34,660 nt of DNA from Hydrocurvibacter sp036169815 (GCA_036169815.1 JAVHOA010000086.1:1-34660), one strand, 5' to 3'; numbered from the stretch's first letter, positions 1 to 8,595 are shown. Numbers and translations are program-made. Notes: a model not told the origin generated them from the sequence alone.

Positions 1-53
1 CCCGGGCCTGCTGATTACAAATCAGCTGCTCTAGCCAACTGAGCTATGCCGGC
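1..53 (-). tRNA. tRNA-Thr (anticodon TGT), 5' part only
   Basis: Read on the minus strand from position 53, the sequence starts GCCGGCATAGCTCAG, a typical acceptor strand and D-arm start. It then gives the anticodon stem-loop CTGATTTGTAATCAG, whose loop centre TGT is a threonine anticodon. The gene runs off the left edge of the window, so the T-arm and the 3' acceptor strand are not visible. A possible -10 box (TAAAAT on the minus strand at 72-77) lies just upstream. Confidence 0.9.
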
Positions 54-71
54 TTCTGCTTTAAGGCTGAA

Positions 72-77
72 ATTTTA
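72..77 (-). promoter_or_regulatory. possible -10 box for the tRNA-Thr gene
   Basis: TAAAAT on the minus strand, about 19 bases before the 5' end of the tRNA. No clear -35 element is seen, which is usual for this phylum. Assigned only from its sequence and position. Confidence 0.35.
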
Positions 78-138
78 TCCAAAAAATTCTTAAAATTTGT
101 TTTTGTACCGCTTCAGAACCTACTAAAATTTTCAATAC

Positions 139-1008
139 TTAGGCATCATACGCATCATAAGCGATGGAAGCTGCCTTTTCTTTATATGTTTGAAAGGGTT
201 CTTTCTCTTTTGGTTGTGAATTTAAGAGGGCATTTAACTCATCATTTCTCTCTTTAAGCAAATTCTCAAACTCATTTTTATTCAGAGGTTTATCATCTTC
301 AAATTTATCAAGCAAAATGTTACTTTGACCAGCAAGAATGAGATAGCTTAAATGTCCATAATCAACCATAACAATTCTATTTATTTGATCGAGTTGCTTT
401 GAAAAACGAACTTGTAACTCTTCATGCACTTCACTTTTTCCACTAAACATCCATGGTTTTTTTGAAGGCTTTATAGAAGGGGTGGCATTTTTTGTTTGCG
501 GAATAACAACATTCATTTTCTTTTTCAAATAAAAAACAAAACCAAGCATCGCGAGTAAAACTGCAATAACAATATAATATCCAGTAGATATTTCTATATC
601 TGGTTTGGTTGGTAATGGAGCGGCACTCTTTGTATCTGAGGGAATGGTCGTTGCTCCTTTATCAAAGCGAAGTCTGAGTCCATAAGAATCTGCAGTTTTA
701 GAAGCTTGGACTTGTACATCAGTTGGGACATCTGCCACAATTTGTACATAGTTGCTCAGCGGAGTGATGATAAGTTTAGAGATGTATTGAGAGTTTAACG
801 GTTTTGTTTTTTCAGATTCAATAGTGGCATCATCAAGTTTGATGATAAGTTTATCATCTTGCATATCTTGCGAGATAACTCCCTCAAAAGGAGTATCAAA
901 TGTAAATACTATATCAACCCGATCTGCTCTTTCATATACGTTATAGCTTAATATTTTTGACGCTTGAAGCAGAAAAGGAATGAGAAGCACAAAGAAGATT
1001 TTTTTCAT
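139..1008 (-). CDS. FliO-like flagellar biogenesis membrane protein with periplasmic beta domain
   Basis: A 289-residue protein with an N-terminal signal sequence (about 1-17), a predicted beta-rich periplasmic part resembling an AMIN-type domain (about 20-117), one membrane segment (about 143-161, followed by LKKKM) and a cytoplasmic tail. In the tail, residues 210-237 (IVMVDYGHLSYLILAG then a LLDKF stretch) resemble the FliO pattern of a short beta-rich module after a single membrane helix. FliO helps assemble the FliP/FliQ/FliR export gate of the flagellar secretion system. The gene follows fliN with a 4-base ATGA overlap (1005-1008), which supports a flagellar role. Classical FliO proteins are shorter and lack a large periplasmic domain, so the assignment rests on topology and neighbourhood and is tentative. 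It could instead be a flagellum-linked cell wall binding protein. Confidence 0.6.
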   Translation of the reverse strand: MKKIFFVLLIPFLLQASKILSYNVYERADRVDIVFTFDTPFEGVISQDMQDDKLIIKLDDATIESEKTKPLNSQYISKLIITPLSNYVQIVADVPTDVQVQASKTADSYGLRLRFDKGATTIPSDTKSAAPLPTKPDIEISTGYYIVIAVLLAMLGFVFYLKKKMNVVIPQTKNATPSIKPSKKPWMFSGKSEVHEELQVRFSKQLDQINRIVMVDYGHLSYLILAGQSNILLDKFEDDKPLNKNEFENLLKERNDELNALLNSQPKEKEPFQTYKEKAASIAYDAYDA

Positions 1009-1325
1009 AATTTTTCCTTTGATAAATGGTATAAAACTGCACTAGAACTCAACACTTCGTTGATACGAATAGCAAGATTTTTTTCATAAACCATCACCTC
1101 GCCCTTGCCTAAAATACGCCCATTTACATAAGATTCTACGCTCTCTCCTGCAGGCTTTTTGAGGTCAATAACGGAGCCTTTTTCAAGTTGTAAAATATCT
1201 CGGATGGAGAGTTCTGTTTCACCAAGATCAGCTACAAATTCCACTTCCATATCAAGCAAACCCTCATAGTTCATCCATGCTAACTCTTGCTCTTCGTCAA
1301 ACTCTTTTTCATGATACTGTGGCAT
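1005..1325 (-). CDS. fliN: flagellar motor switch protein FliN
   Basis: A 106-residue protein whose C-terminal two thirds form a SpoA (surface presentation of antigens) domain. The core reads MEVEFVADLGETELSIRDIL, followed by LEKGSVIDLKKPAGESVESY, VNGRILGKGEVMVYEKNLAI and RINEVL, which is the standard FliN pattern. FliN forms the base of the C-ring with FliM, binds the export ATPase regulator FliH and takes part in switching rotation. The 5' end overlaps the CheX-like gene by 17 bases and the 3' end overlaps the FliO-like gene by 4 bases, so the three are probably translationally coupled in one minus-strand operon. Length is within the usual range for short FliN proteins. Confidence 0.9.
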   Translation of the reverse strand: MPQYHEKEFDEEQELAWMNYEGLLDMEVEFVADLGETELSIRDILQLEKGSVIDLKKPAGESVESYVNGRILGKGEVMVYEKNLAIRINEVLSSSAVLYHLSKEKL

Positions 1326-1746
1326 TTTTTTCCTTCATTGCAACAAATAGTGATCCATTTTCTAAAACAATTCTGCTCATAGCATCGCAAGGATGGTTAA
1401 ATCTTTTAGTTTCTAAATACACAGGTGTGCCGATATTGAAAACTTTTGTTTCATCTGTTTCTTGCGCCAAAACCTTTGCGCTTCCAACAATCATATTTGT
1501 TGTCTCTAAAACCATATCTTGAAGCGTTTCATCATCACTTTCATCTTCAAATAAAAAGATCTCACAAATATATTGTAAAAGATCTTTTGAAATCCCAATA
1601 TAAATAGTATGCACCTTTTGTTTTTCAACTATTTCGATACTAGCAAGAACCATTCTCATTTTTGGAATAGTCGTTTTAAATTGGTAAGGAAGTCGAACTT
1701 GGTGCCTACAAAAATTTGTTGCAGCGTTCGTAATAATGGATAGCAT
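1309..1746 (-). CDS. CheX/CheC-family chemotaxis-associated protein
   Basis: About 145 residues from the chosen ATG. The middle carries an ExxN motif in LETTNMIVGSAK, followed after 23 residues by a proline in IGTPVYL. This is the pattern of the CheC/CheX/FliY phosphatase fold that dephosphorylates CheY-P. An upstream in-frame TTG at 1764 would add six residues. I prefer the ATG at 1746 because a GGA lies six bases before it, and because the TATAAT at 1775-1780 would place the transcript start only a few bases before the TTG. The gene heads an operon with fliN and the FliO-like gene, fitting a role at the switch. Only one ExxN motif is present, as in CheX rather than CheC. Catalytic activity is inferred. 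Confidence 0.7.
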   Translation of the reverse strand: MLSIITNAATNFCRHQVRLPYQFKTTIPKMRMVLASIEIVEKQKVHTIYIGISKDLLQYICEIFLFEDESDDETLQDMVLETTNMIVGSAKVLAQETDETKVFNIGTPVYLETKRFNHPCDAMSRIVLENGSLFVAMKEKNATVS

Positions 1747-1774
1747 TTTTTGTCCAGTGTGCAAAATTTAAAAG

Positions 1775-1780
1775 ATTATA
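1775..1780 (-). promoter_or_regulatory. -10 box for the CheX-like/fliN operon
   Basis: TATAAT on the minus strand, in the divergent region 1747-1880. It predicts a start near 1768 and a leader of about 22 bases before the ATG at 1746. A second TATAAT for the opposite direction lies at 1848-1853, so the spacer holds two back-to-back promoters. Confidence 0.55.
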
Positions 1781-1847
1781 CGTTATGCAAACCTAAAATC
1801 AAATTAATAGGAATCCAAGCAATATGGCATCATAAGCTATCATGCGG

Positions 1848-1853
1848 TATAAT
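1848..1853 (+). promoter_or_regulatory. -10 box upstream of the TauE/SafE gene
   Basis: TATAAT about 28 bases before the ATG at 1881. It may serve the whole plus-strand chain that follows (TauE/SafE, uvrA, mltA, recR), since those genes have gaps of three bases or overlaps. Confidence 0.55.
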
Positions 1854-1880
1854 CAATCCTAAATAAAATAAAGAGAATTA

Positions 1881-2621
1881 ATGTTAGAACTCTTGTTACT
1901 TGGTAGCTTTGTTGGATTTTTGTCAGGTTTTTTTGGTATTGGAGGCGGCACGATTTTAGTGCCTTTATTGCTTTTTTTAGGCTATGACATCAAAGCAGCT
2001 ATTGGTATTTCGGTTGTGCAAATGGTTTTTAGCTCCATTTATGGCAGTTACTTAAACCTAAAAAAGGGCAGTTTAGACGTCAAAATGGTCTCAATTATTG
2101 GATCTGGTGGATTTATTGGTGCGCTTTTTAGTGGGTTTATCGTAGCCAATGTTTCTGGATTGACGCTACAAATTCTCTTTTTAAGTTTCTCTATTTTTGC
2201 GCTTCTTAGGCTCTTTTTTAAAGTTAAAACCCGTGGAAAAGAGAAAAATGCGCATCCAATCGTACTTTTTATTATGGGCGCGATTGTAGGAGTTTTGGGC
2301 ACTTCTATAGGGGTTGGTGGTTCTATTTTACTCGTTCCTATTTTGGTTGGGTATTTTAATGTAAGATTAGTAAAAGCGACCTCTGCGAGTCTCTTTTTTG
2401 TGATGTACTCATCTATTTCAGGATTTATTTCACAAAGTTATCATGAAAATATTGATTATCACACTGGTCTTATTATTGGTGTGGCTTCACTTCTTGGTGT
2501 TTATTTTGGTGTGCTTATGAAACATCAAACAAGTGAAACACTGCAAAGAAGATCTCTCGTGCTCTTTTATGTCGGTGTTGTTGCTTATTTAACTTATAAA
2601 ACTTTTTTTGTACAAGGATAG
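1881..2621 (+). CDS. TauE/SafE-family sulfite/sulfonate exporter-like membrane protein
   Basis: A 246-residue membrane protein with about eight hydrophobic segments in two related halves. Each half starts with a glycine-rich loop: FGIGGGTILVPLLLFLGYD near residue 18 and GTSIGVGGSILLVPILVGYF near residue 140. This internal duplication is diagnostic of the TauE/SafE (DUF81) family, whose characterised members export sulfite, sulfoacetate or related organosulfur anions. The substrate here cannot be told from sequence. Three bases separate it from uvrA, so the two are probably co-transcribed. Sulfur metabolism in a Sulfurospirillum-like host would make a sulfur-oxyanion substrate reasonable, but that is inference. 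Confidence 0.88.
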   Translation: MLELLLLGSFVGFLSGFFGIGGGTILVPLLLFLGYDIKAAIGISVVQMVFSSIYGSYLNLKKGSLDVKMVSIIGSGGFIGALFSGFIVANVSGLTLQILFLSFSIFALLRLFFKVKTRGKEKNAHPIVLFIMGAIVGVLGTSIGVGGSILLVPILVGYFNVRLVKATSASLFFVMYSSISGFISQSYHENIDYHTGLIIGVASLLGVYFGVLMKHQTSETLQRRSLVLFYVGVVAYLTYKTFFVQG

Positions 2622-2624
2622 AAA

Positions 2625-5438
2625 ATGATAAAAATATTTGGTGCACGTGAAAATAATTTAAAAAATATCTCTTTAGAAATACCAAAAAATAAACTTGTCG
2701 TTTGTACAGGTTTGAGTGGAAGTGGAAAATCTACGTTGGCTTTTGATACGCTGTATGCTGAGGGACAAAGACGCTATATCGAGTCACTTTCTTCGTATGC
2801 AAGACAGTTTTTAGATCGCATTGGTAAGCCAGATATTGACAAAATCGAAGGACTCACTCCTGCTATTGCTATTGATCAAAAAACAACTTCAAAAAATCCT
2901 CGCTCAACCGTTGGAACTATCACGGAGATTTACGACTATTTGCGTCTCTTGTATGCGCGTGTTGGTGTACAACACTGCCATAAGTGTGGAAAACAGATTA
3001 CACAAATGAGTGCAGAAGATATTATCAATGAGGTTTTAAAACTTCCCGTTGGTGCCAAAGTAGTCATCACCGCACCCCTTGCACGTGAGAAAAAAGGTTC
3101 TTTTGGCGAGATGATAGAGTCGTTAGTGCATAAAGGGTATGTTCGAGCAATGATCGATGGTGTAATGGTGAGACTTGATGAAGAGATAGAACTCTCAAAA
3201 ACAAAAAAACATACTATAAAAGTCGTCATAGATCGTCTTGTTATTAGCGAAGAAAATCGTGACCGTATTGCTGGGGATGTTGAAAAAGCACTCAAAGAGA
3301 GTTACGGAGAGCTTGAAGTAGAGATTTTAAATCATGAAGAGTTAGGACTCACAGATGCGAGTATCCATTATAGTGAGCACAATGCTTGTTTTGATTGTAA
3401 GATAAGTTTTGATGAGCTTGAACCGCTTTCGTTCTCTTTTAACTCTCCAAAGGGCGCATGTCCTGAGTGTGATGGCCTTGGGATGCGTTATGCTTTGGAT
3501 ACTGAGAAGATTATTGACGCAGATTTGACTATAGAAAATGGGGCTGTAAAGATTGTTTATGGGTTTAACAAAGGGTACTATTTTACTTTTTTAAAGGGAT
3601 TTTGCGAGGCAAATGGAATCAATATTAAAATCCCATTTACTGAACTTGAAGAGTATCAAAAAAAAGCTATCTTACATGGTGGTATCGATGAAGTGACTTT
3701 TCTTTGGAAAAGTCATCCCGTTAAGCGGATTTGGCCAGGAATCATTAAAATTGCATATGATATGTTTAAAGATGACAAAGAACTCACCGATTATATGAGT
3801 GAAAAAGTGTGTAATGTTTGCCATGCGCATCGGCTAAGACCTGAGAGTTTAGCCGTAAAAGTTTCAGGGATGCCTCTTGCAAATATTTTAGATATGCCAA
3901 TTGCAAAAAGTTATGAGTGGTTTAAAAATGATGATAATTTTTCTCATTTTAATGAAAAAAACGCAATGATCTCCGCTCCAATCTTAAATGAGCTCCGTGA
4001 GCGACTCTACTTTTTATATGATGTAGGACTTGGATATATCACGCTTGGACGTGATGCGAGAACCATTAGTGGCGGGGAAGCACAGCGTATTCGTATCGCT
4101 TCACAAATTGGCAGTGGCTTAACGGGAGTCATGTATGTTTTAGATGAGCCAAGTATTGGGCTTCATGAACGCGACACTTTAAAACTCATCCGTACTTTGC
4201 GCTCACTTCAAGAAAAAGGCAATAGTGTAATTGTCGTCGAGCATGATAAAGAAACGATTGAACATGCAGATTTTATTGTAGATATTGGCCCTGGCGCTGG
4301 TAAATTTGGCGGTGAAGTGGTGTTTGCTGGAACCTATGAAGAGCTCAAAAAAGCAGATACGCTCACGGCTGATTATATGACGGGACGCAAAGATATTAAA
4401 TATTTTTATAGACGTCCGCAAGAGAAGTTTTTAGAGATAAAAAATGTGACATTAAATAATATTAATGATTTAAGTGTCAAAATCCCGCTCAATAACCTTA
4501 CATGTATCACAGGTGTAAGTGGCAGCGGAAAAAGTTCTTTGATTTTACAAACACTTTTGCCAACAGCTAGAGAGATACTCAACCATGCAAGAAAAGTAAA
4601 TAAAATTGCAGGGGTCACAATCGATGGTCTAGAACATGTCGATAAAGTAATCTATCTTGACCAAAGCCCAATAGGACGCACACCTCGAAGTAATCCAGCG
4701 ACTTATACAGGCGTGATGGATGAGATACGCAACCTTTTTGCAAAAACAAAAGAGGCAAATATTCGTGGTTATACAAGCTCAAGATTTAGTTTTAACGTCA
4801 AAGGCGGGCGTTGTGAGAAGTGCCAAGGAGAGGGTGAAATCAAGATTGAGATGCACTTTTTGCCAGATATTATGGTGAAGTGTGACTCTTGTAGGGGAAC
4901 TCGTTATAACTTTCAAACACTTGAAATACTCTATAAAGGCAAAAGTATCTCTGATGTTTTAAATATGAGTGTTGCAGAGGCTTTAGAGTTTTTTGATCCG
5001 ATTCCAAAGATTAAGATAAAAATTCAAACACTCTATGATGTTGGACTTGGATATATCACACTCGGTCAAAACGCCGTTACACTTTCGGGCGGGGAAGCAC
5101 AGCGTATTAAACTCTCTAAAGAGCTCAGCCGCAAAGATACGGGCAAAACGCTTTATGTGCTTGACGAACCGACAACTGGTTTGCATTTTGATGATGTAAA
5201 CCGTTTAACAAAAGTGCTTCACAATTTCGTAGAACTAGGCAATAGTGTTTTAGTAATCGAGCATAATCTTGATATGATTAAAAATGCGGATTATGTGATA
5301 GATATGGGACCAGAGGGCGGAAGCGGTGGCGGAGAAATTGTAGCTGTTGGAACACCTGAAGAGCTCGCTGCACACTACAAAGAGACGTACAGTTACACGG
5401 GAGAATATCTCGCAAAAGAGCTACAGAGGTATAAATGA
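2625..5438 (+). CDS. uvrA: excinuclease ABC subunit UvrA
   Basis: A 937-residue tandem ABC ATPase, the normal length for UvrA. The first Walker A (GLSGSGKST, residues 29-37) and its signature ISGGEAQRIRIA are present, as are the second Walker A (GVSGSGKSS, about 630-638) and its signature LSGGEAQRIKLS. Zinc-binding pairs are visible: CHKCG near 118, CFDCK and CPECDG in the 255-285 region, and CEKCQGEGE with KCDSCRG near 729-755. UvrA forms a dimer that finds helix-distorting lesions and loads UvrB for nucleotide excision repair. It overlaps mltA by ATGA at 5435-5438. Complete and without visible defects. The near-copy of the palindrome at 4498 lies in the conserved NLTCITG segment before the second Walker A and is probably there for protein reasons. 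Confidence 0.98.
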   Translation: MIKIFGARENNLKNISLEIPKNKLVVCTGLSGSGKSTLAFDTLYAEGQRRYIESLSSYARQFLDRIGKPDIDKIEGLTPAIAIDQKTTSKNPRSTVGTITEIYDYLRLLYARVGVQHCHKCGKQITQMSAEDIINEVLKLPVGAKVVITAPLAREKKGSFGEMIESLVHKGYVRAMIDGVMVRLDEEIELSKTKKHTIKVVIDRLVISEENRDRIAGDVEKALKESYGELEVEILNHEELGLTDASIHYSEHNACFDCKISFDELEPLSFSFNSPKGACPECDGLGMRYALDTEKIIDADLTIENGAVKIVYGFNKGYYFTFLKGFCEANGINIKIPFTELEEYQKKAILHGGIDEVTFLWKSHPVKRIWPGIIKIAYDMFKDDKELTDYMSEKVCNVCHAHRLRPESLAVKVSGMPLANILDMPIAKSYEWFKNDDNFSHFNEKNAMISAPILNELRERLYFLYDVGLGYITLGRDARTISGGEAQRIRIASQIGSGLTGVMYVLDEPSIGLHERDTLKLIRTLRSLQEKGNSVIVVEHDKETIEHADFIVDIGPGAGKFGGEVVFAGTYEELKKADTLTADYMTGRKDIKYFYRRPQEKFLEIKNVTLNNINDLSVKIPLNNLTCITGVSGSGKSSLILQTLLPTAREILNHARKVNKIAGVTIDGLEHVDKVIYLDQSPIGRTPRSNPATYTGVMDEIRNLFAKTKEANIRGYTSSRFSFNVKGGRCEKCQGEGEIKIEMHFLPDIMVKCDSCRGTRYNFQTLEILYKGKSISDVLNMSVAEALEFFDPIPKIKIKIQTLYDVGLGYITLGQNAVTLSGGEAQRIKLSKELSRKDTGKTLYVLDEPTTGLHFDDVNRLTKVLHNFVELGNSVLVIEHNLDMIKNADYVIDMGPEGGSGGGEIVAVGTPEELAAHYKETYSYTGEYLAKELQRYK

Positions 5439-6589
5439 GAATGAATTTTTCTTTCTTGACCACTTTTTTCTTTGTTATGCTTCTGATATTTGAGGCTCAA
5501 GTAGGAGCAGATGAACTCGTAGTCACTCAAGATGATAAGAAAAACATACCGCCACTCATTTCTAGCAGCCCCATGGATTACATAACAAAAAACTTTTTAA
5601 ATTCAGAACTCAATGTTTCTGATTTAGGACAAAACTTTGCAAATATCAATGAGCTTGTACAGTTTGACCATGAAAATTTTGATGAAGTTGTCACTATTTT
5701 TATCAACAACTGTAAATCGCCTACAACGAAAAAAATGTATGGTTCTTTGTGTGAAAATGCCTTACATGTAAGCGATAAAGAGCTTTTTATTAAAAAGAAT
5801 TTTAAGCTTTATAAGATTGTCGATGAGCAAAAAGATGAGGGAACACTGACGGGTTACTATGAGCCAGAACTGCATGGTTCGCTGAGTAAACATGATCAAT
5901 ATATCTATCCTCTTTATGCCAAACCAACGGGTTTTAAATTTATAAATATTGCCACACAAATGCAAGACATCAATAGTACAAAATACAATAATTCAAGAGC
6001 AGGGCATAGCAACTTAAACCTTCCTGTTTTATGTTATGTGGACGATAAAGTGGATGCATTTTTTCTTGAAATTCAAGGCTCTGGACGGGTGCAACTTGAT
6101 AACAATGAAACTCTTTTTGTAGGATTTGGCGGTACCAATGGACACAAATACTCCTCAATTGGCAAATATCTTATAGCAAAAGGGTATATGAGCGCAAACC
6201 ATATGTCTTTAGAAGATATCAAATTGTGGGCAAAAGAGCATCCAGAGAAGCTCGATGAAGTTTTAAATCACAATGAAAGAGTTGTCTATTTTAAAAAAAG
6301 AGATTCAAAAAATGTGACAGGTTCACTTGGCGTTCCCTTGACCCCGATGCGTTCTGTGGCCATAGATAGTGCGTATGTTCCCCTTGGAAGTATGCTGTAT
6401 ATTGATGCAAAAGATCAAAAACACTCGATTAAAAATATTGTTTTTGCGCAAGATAGAGGCGCTGCTATAAAATCGCCAATACGCGCGGATCTTTTCACGG
6501 GCTATGGAAAAAAAGCCCTTTCTATTGCTGGAGATTTAAAAGCGAAACTCAAGATGTGGATTTTTTTACCAAAGGATAGAGAGAAATGA
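5435..6589 (+). CDS. mltA: membrane-bound lytic murein transglycosylase A (MltA)
   Basis: A 384-residue exported protein with a hydrophobic signal sequence (about 6-25). It contains the MltA barrel region (GTLTGYYEPELHGS near residue 130; FFLEIQGSGRVQLDNNETLF near 210) and a C-terminal 3D domain (IVFAQDRGAAIKSPIRADLF, GYGKKA near 336-362). The aspartates of the 3D domain are those expected for cleavage of the MurNAc-GlcNAc bond with formation of 1,6-anhydro-MurNAc. Unlike E. coli MltA, no lipobox cysteine is seen after the signal sequence, so it may be periplasmic or loosely membrane attached. The start ATG follows an AGAGG at good spacing. It overlaps uvrA upstream and recR downstream by four bases each. 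An exact palindrome copy at 5762-5771 encodes LHV. Confidence 0.92.
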   Translation: MRMNFSFLTTFFFVMLLIFEAQVGADELVVTQDDKKNIPPLISSSPMDYITKNFLNSELNVSDLGQNFANINELVQFDHENFDEVVTIFINNCKSPTTKKMYGSLCENALHVSDKELFIKKNFKLYKIVDEQKDEGTLTGYYEPELHGSLSKHDQYIYPLYAKPTGFKFINIATQMQDINSTKYNNSRAGHSNLNLPVLCYVDDKVDAFFLEIQGSGRVQLDNNETLFVGFGGTNGHKYSSIGKYLIAKGYMSANHMSLEDIKLWAKEHPEKLDEVLNHNERVVYFKKRDSKNVTGSLGVPLTPMRSVAIDSAYVPLGSMLYIDAKDQKHSIKNIVFAQDRGAAIKSPIRADLFTGYGKKALSIAGDLKAKLKMWIFLPKDREK

Positions 6590-7155
6590 AAAGATCATTG
6601 CAAAAGTTTAATCGTCTTGTAGAATCCCTAGAAGAGTTGCCTACCATTGGTAAAAAATCAGCCATTCGTCTTGCATATCATATGGTGATGAAAGATAGCT
6701 TTAACGCTATAAAGCTAGCGCATGCCATTGAAAATGCTGTTGGAACGCTTAAAAAATGTATCTCTTGCGGTGGTATGAGTGAAGATGAGCTTTGTGCCAT
6801 TTGTAGTGATAGTTCAAGAGATATTGAGGTGTTATGTATTGTGGAAAATGCAAAAGATATTTTGACATTTGAGGAAAATGGACTCTTTGATGGTAGATAT
6901 TTTGTGCTTGATTCTTTAGAACATCTCGATATTTCCCATCTTCAAGATATGGTTTCAAGTGGTGTTAGCGAAGTAATCTTTGCACTCACTCCATCGATTC
7001 AAAATGATGCTGTGATTTTATATATTGAAGATAAATTGCAAGAGTACGATCTTCGATTTACAAAAATAGCGCAGGGCGTTCCAACCGGTGTTAGTCTAGA
7101 AAATATCGATATTCTATCTTTAACACGAGCGTTAGAAGATAGAGTAAAAGTGTGA
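6586..7155 (+). CDS. recR: recombination mediator protein RecR
   Basis: A 189-residue protein with the RecR order of domains: an N-terminal helix-hairpin-helix (LPTIGKKSAIRLAYHM, 18-33), a C4 zinc finger (C58, C61, C70, C73), and a Toprim domain starting at VLCIVENAKDIL (82 onward). RecR works with RecO, and RecF where present, to load RecA onto SSB-coated single-stranded DNA. It is slightly shorter than the usual 198-200 residues, and the Toprim segment DGRYFVLDSLEHLD departs from the usual GRYHVLGG pattern, as in other Campylobacterota RecR proteins to my knowledge. The start overlaps the mltA stop by ATGA, and a likely terminator follows. Confidence 0.93.
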   Translation: MKRSLQKFNRLVESLEELPTIGKKSAIRLAYHMVMKDSFNAIKLAHAIENAVGTLKKCISCGGMSEDELCAICSDSSRDIEVLCIVENAKDILTFEENGLFDGRYFVLDSLEHLDISHLQDMVSSGVSEVIFALTPSIQNDAVILYIEDKLQEYDLRFTKIAQGVPTGVSLENIDILSLTRALEDRVKV

Positions 7156-7194
7156 TTTTTTGTTATAAGTATTCTGCTTAAAAAAAGCAAGCTC

Positions 7195-7252
7195 TTAGGA
7201 ATGGTTGCATAGAAAATGCACTGAAAAACAAGCTCCTAAAACTCTTTTTTTT
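7195..7252 (+). terminator. possible terminator (nested weak hairpins plus T8) after recR
   Basis: An outer stem TTAGGA (7195-7200) pairs with TCCTAA (7234-7239), enclosing an inner stem TGCAT (7206-7210) with ATGCA (7216-7220). A run of eight T follows at 7245-7252. It lies in the 208-base spacer between recR and the S4 gene. The stems are short, so it may instead be the end of a small RNA. A direct repeat CAAGCTC (7188-7194 and 7229-7235) lies in the same spacer. Confidence 0.4.
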
Positions 7253-7326
7253 ATCAAAAAACGCTTCATTCTTTAATTACTGCAAAAATTGTTCCAACTT
7301 TTACATCTGTTTTAGGTTCTTTTGTC

Positions 7327-7332
7327 TAAAAT
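7327..7332 (+). promoter_or_regulatory. possible -10 box for the S4/trpD/tsaE/lptB operon
   Basis: TAAAAT with TG two bases upstream (TGTCTAAAAT), about 32 bases before the preferred ATG at 7364. It follows the possible recR terminator, which fits a new transcript starting here. Confidence 0.4.
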
Positions 7333-7363
7333 AAAGAAAATTAATTTTTGGAATATTTCTCTT

Positions 7364-7612
7364 ATGCGAATCGATAAATTTTTAAACAGTGTAAATCTTA
7401 CAAAAAGACGCTCAGTTGCCCAAGATATGATAGCAAATGGTGTTGTCAGTATCAATACGAAAGTGGTTAAACCAAGCAAAGATGTGGCCATTGGCGATAT
7501 CATCAGCATTGCATATCTTAGTGGTGCAAAAAAGTACCAAGTTCTCGCTCTTCCAACCATGAAATCCACTCCAAAATCCGAACAAGATAAGTATATAAAG
7601 GAGTTGGCATGA
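7364..7612 (+). CDS. S4-domain RNA-binding protein (Hsp15/YbcJ-like)
   Basis: A small protein of 82 residues from the ATG at 7364. Residues 1-45 form a complete S4 domain: MRIDKFLNSVNLTKRRSVAQ, then the AxxMIANGVVSIN turn and the KPSKDVAIGDII segment. S4 proteins bind structured RNA; short stand-alone members such as Hsp15 act on stalled ribosomal subunits. The reading frame extends upstream to a TTG at 7322, but the added residues do not match the family and the likely -10 box overlaps them, so the ATG is preferred. It overlaps trpD by ATGA at 7609-7612. The RNA target is unknown. Confidence 0.82.
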   Translation: MRIDKFLNSVNLTKRRSVAQDMIANGVVSINTKVVKPSKDVAIGDIISIAYLSGAKKYQVLALPTMKSTPKSEQDKYIKELA

Positions 7613-8595
7613 GTTATGAAGACTCTTTACAACAGTTTGAACGCCTTTTTAAACATGAGATGAGTGATGAGGAGATGTTTGCACTTTTAAGCGGTTTGCG
7701 CTTGGACGAAAATACAGAAGTACAGACCATAGCCGCTGCTGCACATGTGATGCGCTCTCACTCAATACCCTTACATGTAAGCCCTACTATACAAGAGAAA
7801 CTCATAGATATTGTGGGCACCGGCGGAGATAAAATAGGAAGCTTCAATATCTCTTCAACGGTTGCTTTGCTTGTTGCATCGGCGGATATTTATGTTGCCA
7901 AACATGGAAGTCGCTCGGTGACGAGTAAGTCTGGAAGTGCAGATATGTTTGAAAAACTAGGAATCAGGCTTGATTTAAGTGCCCAAAAAAGTGCAAGACT
8001 TTTAGAAGAAACAGGTTTTACTTTTATGTTTGCACAAAACTACCATCCTGCTATGCAATTTATTATGCCTATTCGCAAATCCATTCCCGATAAAACTATT
8101 TTTAATATCTTAGGCCCGCTTACGAATCCTGCGGGTGTCAAAAAAACGCTCCTTGGAGTTTTTGATAAAAGCTTTGTTGTAAAACTCGCGCATGCCCTGC
8201 AAGATAACAGCTCCACTGATGCCCTTGTAGTCTCATCGGCTGAGCACATGGATGAGATTAGTATTAGTGATGTAACGTATGCGGCGAGATTGAAAAATGG
8301 AGCTATTGATGAGTTTATGATTGATCCGCTCGATTTTGGAATCAAAAGAGCTCCACTAAGTGCAATTATCGGTGGCGATGGTGCAGTCAATGCGCAAATT
8401 CTCAGAGACATTTTTCAAAATCGTGCCACTGATGCACAACGCGATATTGTCTTACTCAACGCGGCAGCGGCGTTTATGGTCGATGGCATGGCACGAGATT
8501 TTCAAGATGGTATCGCGATTGCCAAAGAGCAACTTCAAAGCGGTAGAGCAAAAGCAAAACTAGAACAGATTATCCAAGTATCTTCAGCCTTATGA
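7609..8595 (+). CDS. trpD: anthranilate phosphoribosyltransferase
   Basis: A 328-residue enzyme that transfers phosphoribose from PRPP to anthranilate in tryptophan synthesis. The PRPP-binding motif GTGGDKIGSFN (70-80), the KHGSRSVTSKSGSAD segment (98-112) and the NILGPLTNPA motif near residue 165 are all intact, so it is a true TrpD rather than a TrpD2-type nucleic-acid-binding paralogue. It starts with a strong AAGGAG. It is not next to other trp genes here, and it is a stand-alone gene instead of the TrpG-TrpD fusion seen in some relatives. Overlaps join it to the S4 gene upstream and tsaE downstream. A palindrome copy at 7771-7780 encodes residues LHV at 55-57, outside the conserved motifs. 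Confidence 0.95.
   Translation: MSYEDSLQQFERLFKHEMSDEEMFALLSGLRLDENTEVQTIAAAAHVMRSHSIPLHVSPTIQEKLIDIVGTGGDKIGSFNISSTVALLVASADIYVAKHGSRSVTSKSGSADMFEKLGIRLDLSAQKSARLLEETGFTFMFAQNYHPAMQFIMPIRKSIPDKTIFNILGPLTNPAGVKKTLLGVFDKSFVVKLAHALQDNSSTDALVVSSAEHMDEISISDVTYAARLKNGAIDEFMIDPLDFGIKRAPLSAIIGGDGAVNAQILRDIFQNRATDAQRDIVLLNAAAAFMVDGMARDFQDGIAIAKEQLQSGRAKAKLEQIIQVSSAL

Noticed and set aside
1764..1764. TTG start for the CheX-like gene
   Set aside because: Lies only a few bases after the predicted transcript start and has no ribosome site; the ATG at 1746 fits better.
4498..4507. TTACATGTAT in uvrA as a full member of the palindrome family
   Set aside because: It encodes LTCI in the conserved NLTCITG segment before the second UvrA Walker A, so protein conservation explains it. 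Listed only as a near copy.
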